Below, piece by piece: positions 45,601 through 53,106 of a stretch of 64,000 nt of DNA (its first letter is position 1; each line of letters begins with the position of its first letter). The notes below the pieces were generated by a model. It ran no database searches, was not told the origin of the DNA, and was given only the letters and a program-made list of their open reading frames with translations. The position numbers and the translations under genes are program-made. Origin of the DNA: Okeania sp. SIO1I7 (GTDB lineage: Bacteria > Cyanobacteriota > Cyanobacteriia > Cyanobacteriales > Microcoleaceae); contig JAAHGF010000014.1 of the NCBI GenBank assembly GCA_010672585.1, forward strand, positions 106,656 through 170,655. The letters run 5' to 3'.

Positions 45601-46059
45601 AATCTCACCTGTAGTAACTTCCAACTCCCAGTCACCACCTAAAGCAGCACTACCTGTTGGTCTAGCAGAAGCTGCAATATTTGCACCTGTTAGCTGATGC
45701 AGCTTTTCCAAAAATTCTGTACCTGCATCGGAAGCAGCGACATTACAACCATAGAGTAATATATTAGTCACCGACCAAGTTTCTAATTCTTCGGCATAAC
45801 TATGATTAATACTATCAATATTTAATTGGCTATTACCCAACTGTAAACAACCTGGTGAACCATGAGAAACTATATGAACAGTTTTAACTTCCTGGTTACG
45901 AACTAATGTTTCTGTAATTTGTTCGATACCGTCGCGGTATAGATCCAGAATCACAATTTTAATATTGGGATTTGTTCCACGAACAAGAATTTGATAGTCT
46001 TCTACAGTGGGGTCTATAAATAGAATAGATTTAGTTATACCTAACAATTTTGAATTCAT
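39673..46059 (-). CDS. Giant surface protein: DUF4347, cadherin/Ig-like domains, FG-GAP repeats
   Basis: A 2128-residue putative secreted or cell-surface adhesin. Residues ~12-170 are a DUF4347 domain (SILFIDPTVEDY, VHIVSHGSPG, LYGCNVA), the usual N-terminus of such cyanobacterial proteins in place of a classical signal peptide. Residues ~175-430 look like a DUF6923-type propeller. Cadherin-like modules with DxD/DxNDN calcium sites follow to ~980. A lamin-tail-like domain spans ~985-1140. Two SbsA/SwmB-type Ig domains (TPADNAIDIA and TPADNGTDIA) bracket seven FG-GAP-like repeats of ~53 residues with DFNNDGYTDILLTG calcium loops. The C-terminus holds seven 50-residue FG-GAP repeats. Likely roles are adhesion, calcium-dependent aggregation or sheath structure. 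It is encoded convergently to the sulfation cluster. Confidence 0.85.
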   Translation of the reverse strand: MNSKLLGITKSILFIDPTVEDYQILVRGTNPNIKIVILDLYRDGIEQITETLVRNQEVKTVHIVSHGSPGCLQLGNSQLNIDSINHSYAEELETWSVTNILLYGCNVAASDAGTEFLEKLHQLTGANIAASARPTGSAALGGDWELEVTTGEIEVGLAFSDRVEHQWEHILAEFEQQPYFYQVISGQLRIYNPLTGDYEELGVPVAPVYNATGYNIQDNFLYGIQITDNDVNGGTAGDVIRINSDGTIENLGFPEVTGTEKLNSGDVDDQGNLWVRTGDTQLKKINLTTGAQEEINLTGDDLERVVDIVYNRRDVDDNEFFYGTDNNGRLYTINLQDNTITRTAVLNLPGGEDFGAAWIDRDGELYVSRNNVGEFYRIDGYETGSPTATFVSNAEQTSNNDGMSDPRQPSPFEVPFINPDDDPGTPAFTYEETFTEGDTGVGIVDDSVELRDFDGTTVDGGNIQSATITLTPETIQADDTLFLASALPVGITARDQNGNIIDVSDGSASTITAITLTADDTDVGAAPDDFEEALKAIQFTNPSDTPERTPREVDIQLTDTEGNAGNTATTTINVIPVNDPPAFQNLDNTPTFSIGDVPVILDGDATITDPELDERDNYDAATLTLARDGGANSDDEFSSGDTGVLGDLEEGDPLIVNGTTIGIVTINSNGTLQLLFDNNATGALVDLALQNIAYGQTAIRDSESVTIKYTIDDGNTEDSDPDTDDADQGSGGPLMSMGTVGVDINDNQPPLADNSAITVDEASQDTGLGLTAPTDADGDPLTITVTGLPTLGQVTKADGTAVNNGDTLTSEELQGLLYDAPSDYNGTDDPGDFTYNVSDGTETVSGSTDITINVAAISELTDDTANTAPNTPVTFNISDNDENVDIATIDLDIDTPGIQKNITSPGEGTFTVDDDGNLTFTPLDGFEGEASIPYAADDTSGNPLEPADISVNINNQEENTTLNPGDIAFVQYNADGTDNFKFVALVDIPASEEIKFTDKGWLGDNSGFRTGEGSIIWTAPAGGISAGTVVEIDNTPSASVGTVSESGSFNFAADGDQIIAYQSTNTAIAALNNEGAATWQADATSALTSALPQGLTNGTNAVAISEIDNAIYTGITTGDQATLLAALNNKDNWSGSESTNQAFTATFTINDGSDSTPPTVETFTPADNAIDIAVAANLVIDFDENVEAGTGNIVIKQFSDNSIVETIDVTSSQVSISNDTVTINPTADLAPGTDYYIEIAAGAIEDTIGNDYAGILGNSSWNFTTGVRSDFTENTSISLTGVNNGAVATADFNNDGYTDILLTGADSSWNHISKVYTNDGSGGFSENTDVSLTGVYYSAVATADFDNDGNIDIVLTGQDSSNNPVSKVYTNDGSGGFSENTDVSLTGVDYSAVATADFNNDGNTDILLTGITRDGSNKPISKVYTNDGSGGFSENTDVSLTDVGYSAVSTSDFDNDGDIDILLTGEDSSDNFISKVYTNDGSGGFSENTNVSLKDVRHGAIATADFNNDGYTDILLTGQDSSGNSISKVYTNDGSGGFSENTNVSLMSVYNGAVGTADFNKDGYTDILLTGAHITRVDYDNDGSISGWGGQSISKVYTNDGSGGFSENTDISLPFLSTGAVATADFDKDHKTDILLTGFSQTRISKIYNNNTPDITAPTATNFTPADNGTDIAIGANLVIDFDENIQAGTGNIVIKQASDNSTVETIDVTSSQVSISNDIVTINPTDDLAEGTEYYVEIAAGAIEDTAGNNYAGITDNSTWNFTTISGGEPVRFDFNSDGMADILWRNSTTGENQIWLMNDDGSRDSIAYPGQLSSDFQVEEVTDFTGEGVPDIFWRNSTTGENQIWLMNEDGSRDSIADPGGLSGDFQVEQVTDFTGEGVPDIFWRNSTTGENHLWLLNEDGSRDSIVYPGRMSSDFQVEEITDFTGEGVPDIFWRNSTTGENHLWLLNEDGSRDSIVYPGRMSSDFQVEEITDFTGEGVPDIFWRNSTTGENHLWLLNEDGSRDSIVYPGRMSSDFQVEEITDFTGEGVPDIFWRNSTTGENHLWLLNEDGSRDSIVYPGRMSSDFQVEEITDFTGEGVPDIFWRNSTTGENHLWLLNEDGSRDSIVYPGDRDTSWEIISDDFNLV
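39715..40745 (-). repeat. Seven 150-base coding repeats in the surface-protein 3' end
   Basis: Period 150 bases; ACGTCCGGGA recurs at 39871, 40021, 40171 and 40321. Each unit encodes DFTGEGVPDIFWRNSTTGEN and a WLLNEDGSRDSI segment. The five units nearest the 3' end are almost identical at DNA level; the two upstream ones carry QIWLMN instead of HLWLLN. Confidence 0.92.
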
Positions 46060-46549
46060 ATATTCTCCTTTCTTTTAAATGTTTTTCTAAAAGCATTTAA
46101 TACTTAATCTGTTTCCTCTAACATTTCGGCGTTGGTGAAAAGAGGTATAATATTATGTCCGGATAAGAGCGCGATAGAAATCCGTGACCTTTACGTGACC
46201 AAGAAAATTTCTCCTTCTACTCCTACTCCTGTTTCTTATTCTTTCTTCCCTCCTGAATCCTAAGTAATTAAGATTAGTATCATACAGTAATTCACCAACA
46301 CCAACCTTTCTTTAGGTTAACTATTTTATAGCTAAAATAGCAAGCTTTTCTTAAAAAAAATTATAGTCTAAGTCAAATTACTACCGTACATTTACAGATG
46401 TTTATCTTGAATAAAAAAATAGGAATTGTTAATTACTTAAAGATGTTTTTTGGACTCAATAAATATACTGAAAACCCCAACAATATCTATAAAAAAGAAC
46501 ATCATTAATCTGCAAATATTAATTATTTATCAGGACTTACCGAAAAATT
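46060..46549. other. Upstream region of the surface-protein gene
   Basis: An AT-rich leader. AGGAG lies ten bases before the minus-strand start. A TATAATATTATGTCCGGATAAG segment near 46147 belongs to the dispersed CGGACATGATAT family. No small gene is recognised. Confidence 0.4.
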
Positions 46550-46675
46550 GTGGTTTAAAGCCTCCCCTTTTAAGGGGATAATAAATAAAAATTTTCATCT
46601 CTTTGTCAATCCTCTTCTTTTCAAGGAGAGGTAATTATTAATTATTAATTATTCATTATTCATTATTGAAAGCGC
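46550..46675 (+). repeat. Mosaic repeat, minimal copy (arms only)
   Basis: Left arm AAAGCCTCCCCTTTTAAGGG, right arm TCAATCCTCTTCTTTTCAAG and AGAGGTAATTATTAATTATT. The core found at 14751 is missing, so this copy is about 120 bases. Confidence 0.65.
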
Positions 46676-46794
46676 TTTTCAAATTGATGAACCACATCGC
46701 CATAACCAAAACCTTGTAGGGAAATTGTATGCAATCTCCCTACTGTAGTCTACTGAAATGAAAACCACTTTCATTAATGGATAATAGATAATCG

Positions 46795-47095
46795 ATAATG
46801 GATAATTACCTCTGGTTAAAACCGCTACGGAATTGAATATAAGGAATATTGTCTTTTCTTGGTCGATGGTCGGACAGCGCAGGTTTCGGAGCCATCCCAC
46901 CCTACGGGAAAGCTGCGAAGAGAGAACTCCGTTCCGCTGTCGCGTTTCGCGTCAGCGTTGCGTTACGCCAGTTTTGCGAAGCAAAAGCAAACCACCGCTT
47001 TTTTTCCCCTTAAAAAGGTCGGCTTCAAGGCGCGAATTATTTAATTATTAATTATTAATTATTAATTATTAATTATTAATTATTAATTATTCAGT
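46795..47095 (-). repeat. Mosaic MITE-like repeat, full inverted copy
   Basis: Inverted relative to 14751-15054 and sharing both arms (CGCGCCTTGAAGCC at 47023-47036 on the minus strand; GACCATCGACCAAGAAAAGA; TTAACCAGAGGTAATTATC). The core differs: it contains GCGGAACGGAGTTCTC and CGCGTTTCGCGTCAGCG blocks. A run of about eight TTAATTA heptamers (47038-47092) forms one flank, just upstream of the aldo/keto reductase. Confidence 0.75.
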
Positions 47096-47145
47096 AATGT
47101 ACAATATATTATAGCTATAATTAGACCCAAAATAATTAGGAGAAA

Positions 47146-48111
47146 ATGATGGATAAGCGAAAATTAGGTAACTCTGAAATTGAAATTACCCCAATCATTA
47201 TGGGTACATGGCAAGCCGGAAAACGTGGATGGGCAAATATTGAAGATTCTGACACTATTAAAGGAATAAGAGCTGCTGTTGATGCCGGCATCACCACAAT
47301 TGATACTGCTGAAATTTATGGAGAAGGTTACTCAGAAAGAATAGTTGCTCAAGCAGTAGGAGATGTTCGAGAAAAAGTAATTTTAGCGACTAAAGTTTTT
47401 CCCAATCATCTCAAATATGACCAAGTAATAGAAGCTTGCGATCGCTCCCTCGAAAATCTTAAAACTGATTATATAGACCTCTATCAAATTCACTGGCCAT
47501 CTGGTGCATTTAATAGTGAAATTGTACCAATTGCAGAAACAATGAATGCTCTTAATAAACTGAAAGAACAGGGTAAAATTCGAGCAATTGGTGTGTCTAA
47601 TTTTTCTCGCGAACAAACAGCAGAAGCAGCTCAATATGGTCAGATTGATAGTACCCAACCACCCTATTCTTTATTCTGGCGAAAAATAGAAAAAGAAGAA
47701 ATGCCTTACTGTGTTGAAAAGAATATTTCTATTATTGCTTATTCTTCATTAGCACAGGGATTATTAACAGGTAAATTCGGACCAGACCATAAATTTGCTG
47801 AAGGCGATCATCGTGCTAAAAATAGACTTTTTTATATTAAAGAAAACTACGAACGAGTGCAAATAGCTTTAGAAAAACTCCGCCCTATTGCTGAAAGTAA
47901 ACAATGCAGTCTAGCTCAACTAGCGATCGCCTGGTTAATAGCTCAACCCCAGACAAATGCTATTGTTGGAGCAAGAAATGCCGAACAAGCTACTGCTAAT
48001 GCTCAAGCTGGAGATGTTAAATTATCTAAAGATGAGTTGGCAGCAATTGATGCGATCGGACGAATAGTCACAGATCCTTTAGACGATCGCCCTGTCATGT
48101 GGGATTTTTGA
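47146..48111 (+). CDS. Aldo/keto reductase
   Basis: A 321-residue NADPH-dependent TIM-barrel oxidoreductase. The catalytic tetrad is visible: Asp and Tyr in TIDTAEIYGEGYSE (around residues 50-63), Lys in VILATKVF (around 78-85), and His in DLYQIHWP (around 110-117). SLAQGLLTGKF and the cofactor-binding IVGARNAEQ near residues 279-287 are standard for the YajO/AKR11-13-like group. Two ATGs lie in tandem; the AGGAG at 47138-47142 favours the second (47149) by spacing but allows either. It appears monocistronic. The substrate cannot be read from the sequence. Confidence 0.9.
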   Translation: MMDKRKLGNSEIEITPIIMGTWQAGKRGWANIEDSDTIKGIRAAVDAGITTIDTAEIYGEGYSERIVAQAVGDVREKVILATKVFPNHLKYDQVIEACDRSLENLKTDYIDLYQIHWPSGAFNSEIVPIAETMNALNKLKEQGKIRAIGVSNFSREQTAEAAQYGQIDSTQPPYSLFWRKIEKEEMPYCVEKNISIIAYSSLAQGLLTGKFGPDHKFAEGDHRAKNRLFYIKENYERVQIALEKLRPIAESKQCSLAQLAIAWLIAQPQTNAIVGARNAEQATANAQAGDVKLSKDELAAIDAIGRIVTDPLDDRPVMWDF

Positions 48112-48159
48112 AGAAGGTGGAACAATTAATAATTAATAATTAATAATTAATAATTAACA

Positions 48160-48433
48160 ATGGCTTTGTTGCATGAAAGTATATAGCTGCCGCACTTGCT
48201 CCGTATATGTACTTCATAACGCGCGGAAACTGCTGTAACTATTGGACAATAGATCGATAGAACATCCATCTTTGACAAAAAAAGGTTGAAACTTTTACCT
48301 GTAAAAGCTTTGAGGTTTAATCAGCAGAGCAATAACTATTGGACAATAGATCGATAGAACATCAATAATCGCGAAACAGAGCGATATAGTTGCGGAATGG
48401 ATGTTAAAAAACCTTTTCATGCAACAAAGCCAT
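48160..48433. mobile_element. 274-bp MITE with 19-bp TIRs and a TAACA target duplication
   Basis: Perfect 19-bp inverted repeats, ATGGCTTTGTTGCATGAAA and TTTCATGCAACAAAGCCAT, flanked on both sides by TAACA. GGCTTTGTTGCA ends are typical of IS5-like and related DDE insertion sequences. The interior is non-coding and contains a direct duplication of ACTATTGGACAATAGATCGA plus TAGAACATC (about 48237 and 48330). It is a non-autonomous derivative; the transposase source is not in the window. Confidence 0.8.
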
Positions 48434-48675
48434 TAACAATTAACAATTACCTCTCCTTGAAAACGGATAGGATTGATAAAGCAGTTTTCATTTGAATAGA
48501 CCAAGGAAGAAGAGGAGAAGGAGAAAGTTTTTTGATCACTAATTATCCGGAATGATATTACACAATAGCATAGTGTATGACAACTGTTCCGTAATTAATA
48601 ATAGCAAGATTGTATATCAATAATAGTGGGCATAACCTACCTACCAAGACTATAACTATATTAATGTAATGGGTA

Positions 48676-48879
48676 ATGGTTAAATATTCAAAGTTATTAC
48701 AATTTTGTACAATTGGGCTAATATTGGGAATAATCTCTCAAGGATGCACTTCTAACAGTCGCAACTTAAAACAAAATCAAAAACTATACAGTAATACTCA
48801 CTCAACAATCACTACATCAACTCCTTTGTTGCTCAACTCACCCTTGACAAATACTAAAACCGTACGAATAAAACTGTAG
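48676..48879 (+). CDS. Truncated lipoprotein-like N-terminus
   Basis: A 67-residue product with a lipoprotein-style signal peptide: MVKYSKLLQFCTIGLILGII followed by SQGC, where the Cys at about residue 24 would be lipidated. The lipobox is imperfect (no Leu at -3). The mature part is short, Ser/Thr/Asn-rich and ends 13 bases before a TnpB remnant on the opposite strand. The simplest reading is that a longer lipoprotein gene was cut by insertion of that element. A short genuine lipoprotein cannot be excluded. The start has no strong Shine-Dalgarno. Confidence 0.45.
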   Translation: MVKYSKLLQFCTIGLILGIISQGCTSNSRNLKQNQKLYSNTHSTITTSTPLLLNSPLTNTKTVRIKL

Positions 48880-48892
48880 AAAATCGTGACAG

Positions 48893-49443
48893 TTAAATTC
48901 TTAATATTGGATTAACCAATACTGGCTGTACAGCGCAGCTCACTATTCCCTCGGCACTAAATGCCTCTGGGAATTTCTTTCTAATTATCTGAAGGCTACC
49001 ATTAATGTCAGCATTGATCACTTTACCTGTTGAACTTCTGAACAAACCACGTTTGACTCGTTTACCTAAATAGTTTTGATGCTGACAAGGTGTTTCTAAG
49101 TCTAGTGCTGAAGTTTTACTGGTATAACTTTCTTCAGTTTCAATAACTTTGATGCCAACCAGTTGACATTTATAAGTTATCTGTTGAATTAGCTTAGAGT
49201 GCGGTATTTGGGTAAAGTTTTGATTGTTTTTTTTACCGATGTTTACACCTTGTTTCCAGTTATCATTTTTGCCTATAACTACAGTACCAATTCTGTTAGT
49301 CACTAAATAATTCACCACTGACTTGCTAGTGTGATGCAGATAATTCTCGACAAAACGATTTCGCTGATAGGTTAACGCTTCAATCTTACGGCTAGTTTTT
49401 TTTTTGCCCGATGAAAAGAAAGAGGATGTATTTCGATTTCTTT
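48893..49443 (-). pseudogene. Degenerate TnpB/OrfB remnant
   Basis: The open minus-strand frame from a TAG near 49444 to 48893 encodes only the C-terminal half of a TnpB-like protein: KKTSRKIEALTYQRNRFVEN, then VVIGKNDNWKQGVNIGKKNN (RuvC II region), ESYTSKTSALDLE and GLFRSSTGKVINADINGSL (RuvC III with its Asp). It has no plausible start before a GTG at 49318, and the N-terminal domains and first RuvC Asp are absent. It belongs to a different TnpB subgroup (ESYTSKTS type) than the intact gene at 26610. No TnpA or end hairpin is visible. Confidence 0.75.
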
Positions 49444-49645
49444 CCTACTTACAGTAGTGCAGGATGGCAGAAATAACTAACCAGTTACAAAAGCCTTAGC
49501 AATCAATACTTTTGACTCCCGCGTAACGGCACTAGGTCTCCCAATCTCCCTCTACCATTACTATGCACCACTACCAAATTATGAATGTGGTTTATAGCTT
49601 TTAAGTATCTATTCATGCCCACTCATCAGCAGCGCCTAAATCCTA

Positions 49646-49677
49646 AAATGTGGCCAGGTACCGACAGCGCCACATTT
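49646..49677. terminator. Terminator-like hairpin downstream of sigC
   Basis: AAATGTGGC and GCCACATTT, a 9-bp perfect stem around a 14-base loop, 16 bases past the sigC stop on the minus strand. On the minus strand TTAGG follows, so the U-tract is short; on the plus strand TTATC follows. Confidence 0.55.
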
Positions 49678-49692
49678 TTATCTCTTCTTTTC

Positions 49693-50943
49693 TCAAGTCA
49701 AAGACTCCAAGTAATCCTGTACTTGACTACGACGCTTGGGTTGGCGCAGTTTCTGTAGAGCTTTTGCTTCAATTTGACGGACTCGTTCCCTAGATAATTT
49801 TAAAGAACGACCAATTTCTGATAAAGAGTAAGGATTACCATCTCCTAAACCATAACGCATCGAAATTACAGACTTTTCTCTTTGAGTTAAATCTTCTAGT
49901 AGTCCTTTTAATGTTTGTACTAAAGATTCTCGCATCAACATTTCTTCTGGAGAAGCATCTTCAGTTTCTAGGAGTTCCCCTAGCTCAGTATCCTTATCAC
50001 TACCTACCTTAGTTTCAAGAGAAATTGAACGTGGAACTTTCAATAAAACTTCTCTTACTTGAGCTGGTGTCATATTTAGTTCTTGGGCAATGTCCTCAAG
50101 TTTTGCTATACGTCCTTTTTCTTGAGAAATTTTACGTTGCGCTTTTTTAATTTTGTTTAACTTTTCAGTAATATGAACGGGTAAGCGAATTGTACGACTT
50201 TGAGTAGCGATCGCTCTTGTAATTCCTTGACGAATCCACCAGTAAGCATAAGTGCTGAATCTATACCCCCGTCTTGGGTCAAATTTTTCAACTGCCCTTT
50301 CTAAACCCAAAGTTCCTTCTTGGATTAAATCTAAAAGCTCTAGGCCACGATTCTGGTACTTTTTCGCTACTGACACTACTAAACGTAAGTTAGCATTAAT
50401 CATGTGGTCTTTGGCTTTAATTCCATCACTTTGAGCTTGCTCCAGCTCTTTGACACTTAAACCTGCTAATTGTGCCCAACGAAGTTTTCCTGCCGCGAGA
50501 GTCGGTTTTAGTTCTACCACAGGTATATCTGCTGCTTTTGCCCACCGTTCCAAAGATGGCTTATGTCCCAACTGAGCTGCCAGACGATTGCGAATTTCAA
50601 TCAATCGAAGATAACACTGAATTATGCCTTCTTCTTTTGTAGCTGATTCATTGAGTAACTCCCATAACTCCACATAGCGTTTGACTTTTTGAGCTTCAGA
50701 GACTTCTTGATCTCTTTCTAGTAAGTCAACTCGACCAATTTCTTGGAGATACAAACGTACTAAATCAGTTGTACCACGGCTAGTACTTTTCTGAGCATTA
50801 TCTGTTTCTCCATTCTCCATTTCTAGCTGATTGGTTTCTACTCGATCAGTTATTTGCTCTATCTCTTCAGAAATTTTAGTCTGCAAATTATCATCTTGCA
50901 GTTGTTCTTCAGATTCTTCAGTGTAAGGATAAGTAGCTGACAT
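49693..50943 (-). CDS. sigC: Group 2 RNA polymerase sigma factor, SigC type
   Basis: A sigma-70 family factor that directs RNA polymerase to alternative promoter sets in cyanobacteria; SigC is tied to stationary phase, nitrogen and carbon responses in model strains. Regions in order: 1.2 DLVRLYLQEIGRV, an inserted stretch LGHKPSLERWAKAADIP typical of SigC, 2.1-2.4 NLRLVVSVAKKYQNRGLELL through STYAYWWIRQGITRAIATQS, 3 LPVHITEKLNKIKKAQRKIS, and 4.2 YSLSEIGRSLKLSRERVRQI. I start at MSATYPYTEE (50943); an ATG at 51033 would add 30 residues that look like leader. Length and insert fit SigC better than SigB/D/E. Confidence 0.85.
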   Translation of the reverse strand: MSATYPYTEESEEQLQDDNLQTKISEEIEQITDRVETNQLEMENGETDNAQKSTSRGTTDLVRLYLQEIGRVDLLERDQEVSEAQKVKRYVELWELLNESATKEEGIIQCYLRLIEIRNRLAAQLGHKPSLERWAKAADIPVVELKPTLAAGKLRWAQLAGLSVKELEQAQSDGIKAKDHMINANLRLVVSVAKKYQNRGLELLDLIQEGTLGLERAVEKFDPRRGYRFSTYAYWWIRQGITRAIATQSRTIRLPVHITEKLNKIKKAQRKISQEKGRIAKLEDIAQELNMTPAQVREVLLKVPRSISLETKVGSDKDTELGELLETEDASPEEMLMRESLVQTLKGLLEDLTQREKSVISMRYGLGDGNPYSLSEIGRSLKLSRERVRQIEAKALQKLRQPKRRSQVQDYLESLT

Positions 50944-51567
50944 AGCGATCATCTCAGTTGCTCCAAGTGACAAAAGGCTGTACTTAGTGGACAGTCTATG
51001 GATAAAATGCCAAATTCTGTGAGAAATTGGCATTTGGTCTAGTTTTGTTTCCTGATGAGTATTAACTACTTAGACTGAATGAACTTAGGCGATCGCTTAT
51101 ATTAGATATATAAGCTATGACCTTGAGAGTTCATTTGCCTGTGTGTTTTTGCCCCAGGTAACTTCTCTAGGCTTGATTTTTAGTATAGGGAGACTTCTGC
51201 TATAGAAAAGTGACTATAGTCAGAAGTTATATTAATGTTCATCACTATTACTGGTTGTTTCCGATCACTTCGGGAATTTTCGGATTTTTGAGTTTAAATT
51301 CTTATACTTCGTTATTTTGATTTTTTCCTGGTTACACTTTTTATTCACTCAACTTAATCTTTTTAAAGCTTATAACTGAATTTATGTGTAGCGTTATCAA
51401 TATAGTTACTAATTAATTTCTATCTATTAAGTTAGTCTAGACACAATAATAGGCGATCGGTATCACATTTTAGCAGTGATCATTTTTGCTATCAGGGGTG
51501 ATGGGTGATGTACTTTGGAAGCGATCGTAGCTTTCCTGAGTAGTAAAAATGAGGCAAAATCTAAAGT
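50944..51567. other. Upstream region of sigC
   Basis: A gene-free 0.6 kb with HIP1 near 51089 and further CGATCG sites. It may include an alternative N-terminal extension of sigC to 51033. No hairpin of terminator type and no known RNA motif recognised. Confidence 0.35.
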
Positions 51568-52452
51568 CTACTTCTGACTTTTAGCCTTTGGATGATTTTT
51601 CATTAATTCTTTTACTTGTTCTGCATGATATGAGCTACGAGTCAAGGGGGAAGCAACAATTTGTAAAAAACCCAATGAATAGCCCACTTCTCTCCATCGA
51701 TCAAACTGTTCTGGTTTGACAAAATTAGATACTGGTAGGTGCTTAGGACTTGGTTGCAAGTATTGTCCAATAGTTAAAATGTCACAGTCAACACTCCGTA
51801 AGTCCTCCATTACTGTTTGGACTTCTGCTTCAGTTTCTCCCAGGCCTACCATTATGCCGGATTTTGTGTATACTTCTGAGGCCAATTCTCGCGATCGCCT
51901 GAAAAGTTCCAATGTCCGCAGATAGTCACCTTGAGGCCTAACTCGCCGATAAAGTCGTTTAACTGTTTCGGTATTATGGTTAAGCACTTCTGGTTTTGCT
52001 TGAAGAATTATTTCCAGAGCTTGCCAATTACCACACAAGTCTGGTATTAGGACTTCTATGCTTGTTTGAGGTGAAGTTTCTCTAACTTGGGAAATACATT
52101 TCGCAAATTGAGTAGCGCCCCCATCTTTCAAGTCATCTCTATTAACAGAGGTAATTACTACATGATTGAGCTTTAATCTTTTAACTGCTTCTGCTAGTCG
52201 CTCTGGTTCATTTGGATCTAAAGGCTGAGGCTTTTTCTCAAAATCTATATCACAGTAGGGACAAGCACGGGTACAAGCAGGTCCCATAATTAGGAAAGTT
52301 GCTGTACCAGCATTAAAACACTCACCTATATTTGGACAGGAAGCCTCTTCGCAGACCGTATTGAGATTCAAGTCTCGCAAAATTTCCTTGACATTACCAA
52401 CTCTTTGCCATTGAGGGGCTTTTACTCGTAACCAGTTCGGCTTAACTACCAC
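51568..52452 (-). CDS. lipA: Lipoyl synthase
   Basis: A 294-residue radical SAM enzyme that inserts two sulfurs into protein-bound octanoate to make the lipoyl cofactor of pyruvate and 2-oxo-acid dehydrogenases and the glycine cleavage system. Both clusters are visible: the auxiliary cluster cysteines C34, C39 and C45 ([12 protein letters not shown]) and the SAM cluster C60, C64 and C67 (CTRACPYC). [26 protein letters not shown] and [10 protein letters not shown] are family signatures, and the C-terminal RSSYHA supplies the conserved RSSY serine. The length is normal and all residues are intact. The start ([13 protein letters not shown]) matches the family. It stands alone. Confidence 0.95.
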   Translation of the reverse strand: MVVKPNWLRVKAPQWQRVGNVKEILRDLNLNTVCEEASCPNIGECFNAGTATFLIMGPACTRACPYCDIDFEKKPQPLDPNEPERLAEAVKRLKLNHVVITSVNRDDLKDGGATQFAKCISQVRETSPQTSIEVLIPDLCGNWQALEIILQAKPEVLNHNTETVKRLYRRVRPQGDYLRTLELFRRSRELASEVYTKSGIMVGLGETEAEVQTVMEDLRSVDCDILTIGQYLQPSPKHLPVSNFVKPEQFDRWREVGYSLGFLQIVASPLTRSSYHAEQVKELMKNHPKAKSQK

Positions 52453-53106
52453 TTCTTCCTCTGCTGTGATTTTGACCTTAAGTTTAGTTTAACAAATGTC
52501 GCATAATAGCCACAAGAGGTTTAAGTAAGTTTTTCGGTAAATTCCTTAGTTTAGGAAGTAGCGAAAGATTGACAATCAAGTTCATACCTTTTGGTATGAA
52601 TTATTGTATGATATTATCTAATTCCAACCTTATAAGACCACACTACAATAAAAAAAGTAAGGAAGAAGAAAAAAGATAAATAATATTATGGATAACAGCA
52701 ATATTAATTATTCTAGTATTAAGAAAGCAGGAGCTATTGCGGTGAATTTACTCTAAATAATTAACACAAATTTATCGCTTTTTAACTCAGATTCCCCACC
52801 TCTAATTTGTCACATAAAAATTACCACAAACATCAGTGGGTGGCTCAGTATTTATGTAAGCATTTCCTGCGGAATGCTGCGCAAACAGCCGTCAGCTATC
52901 AGCTATTAATTTTGGGAAAAGTAAAAGCCACCTTTGAAATTGAGAAAGAATAAAAAGTTACTACCAAATTCTCCTTCTCCAACCTGAATTCTTTTCAAGG
53001 ATAGAATTGACGCGGTAGGGAAATTTTTTTCTTTATTAATCATCTGAAGTTTGCTTAATTAGAAGTTAATGATTAGTAAGCATTCCGTAGGAAATGCTTA
53101 CAATGA
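52453..53106. other. Gene-free stretch with the GTAAGCATTTCC repeat
   Basis: No frame is credible. 52855-52910 holds the compound repeat seen at 16637 (GTAAGCATTTCC, GCGGAATGCTGCGC, then AGCTATCAGC). A related CATTCCGTAGGAAATGCTTA sits at 53083-53102 next to the permease stop. Confidence 0.55.
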
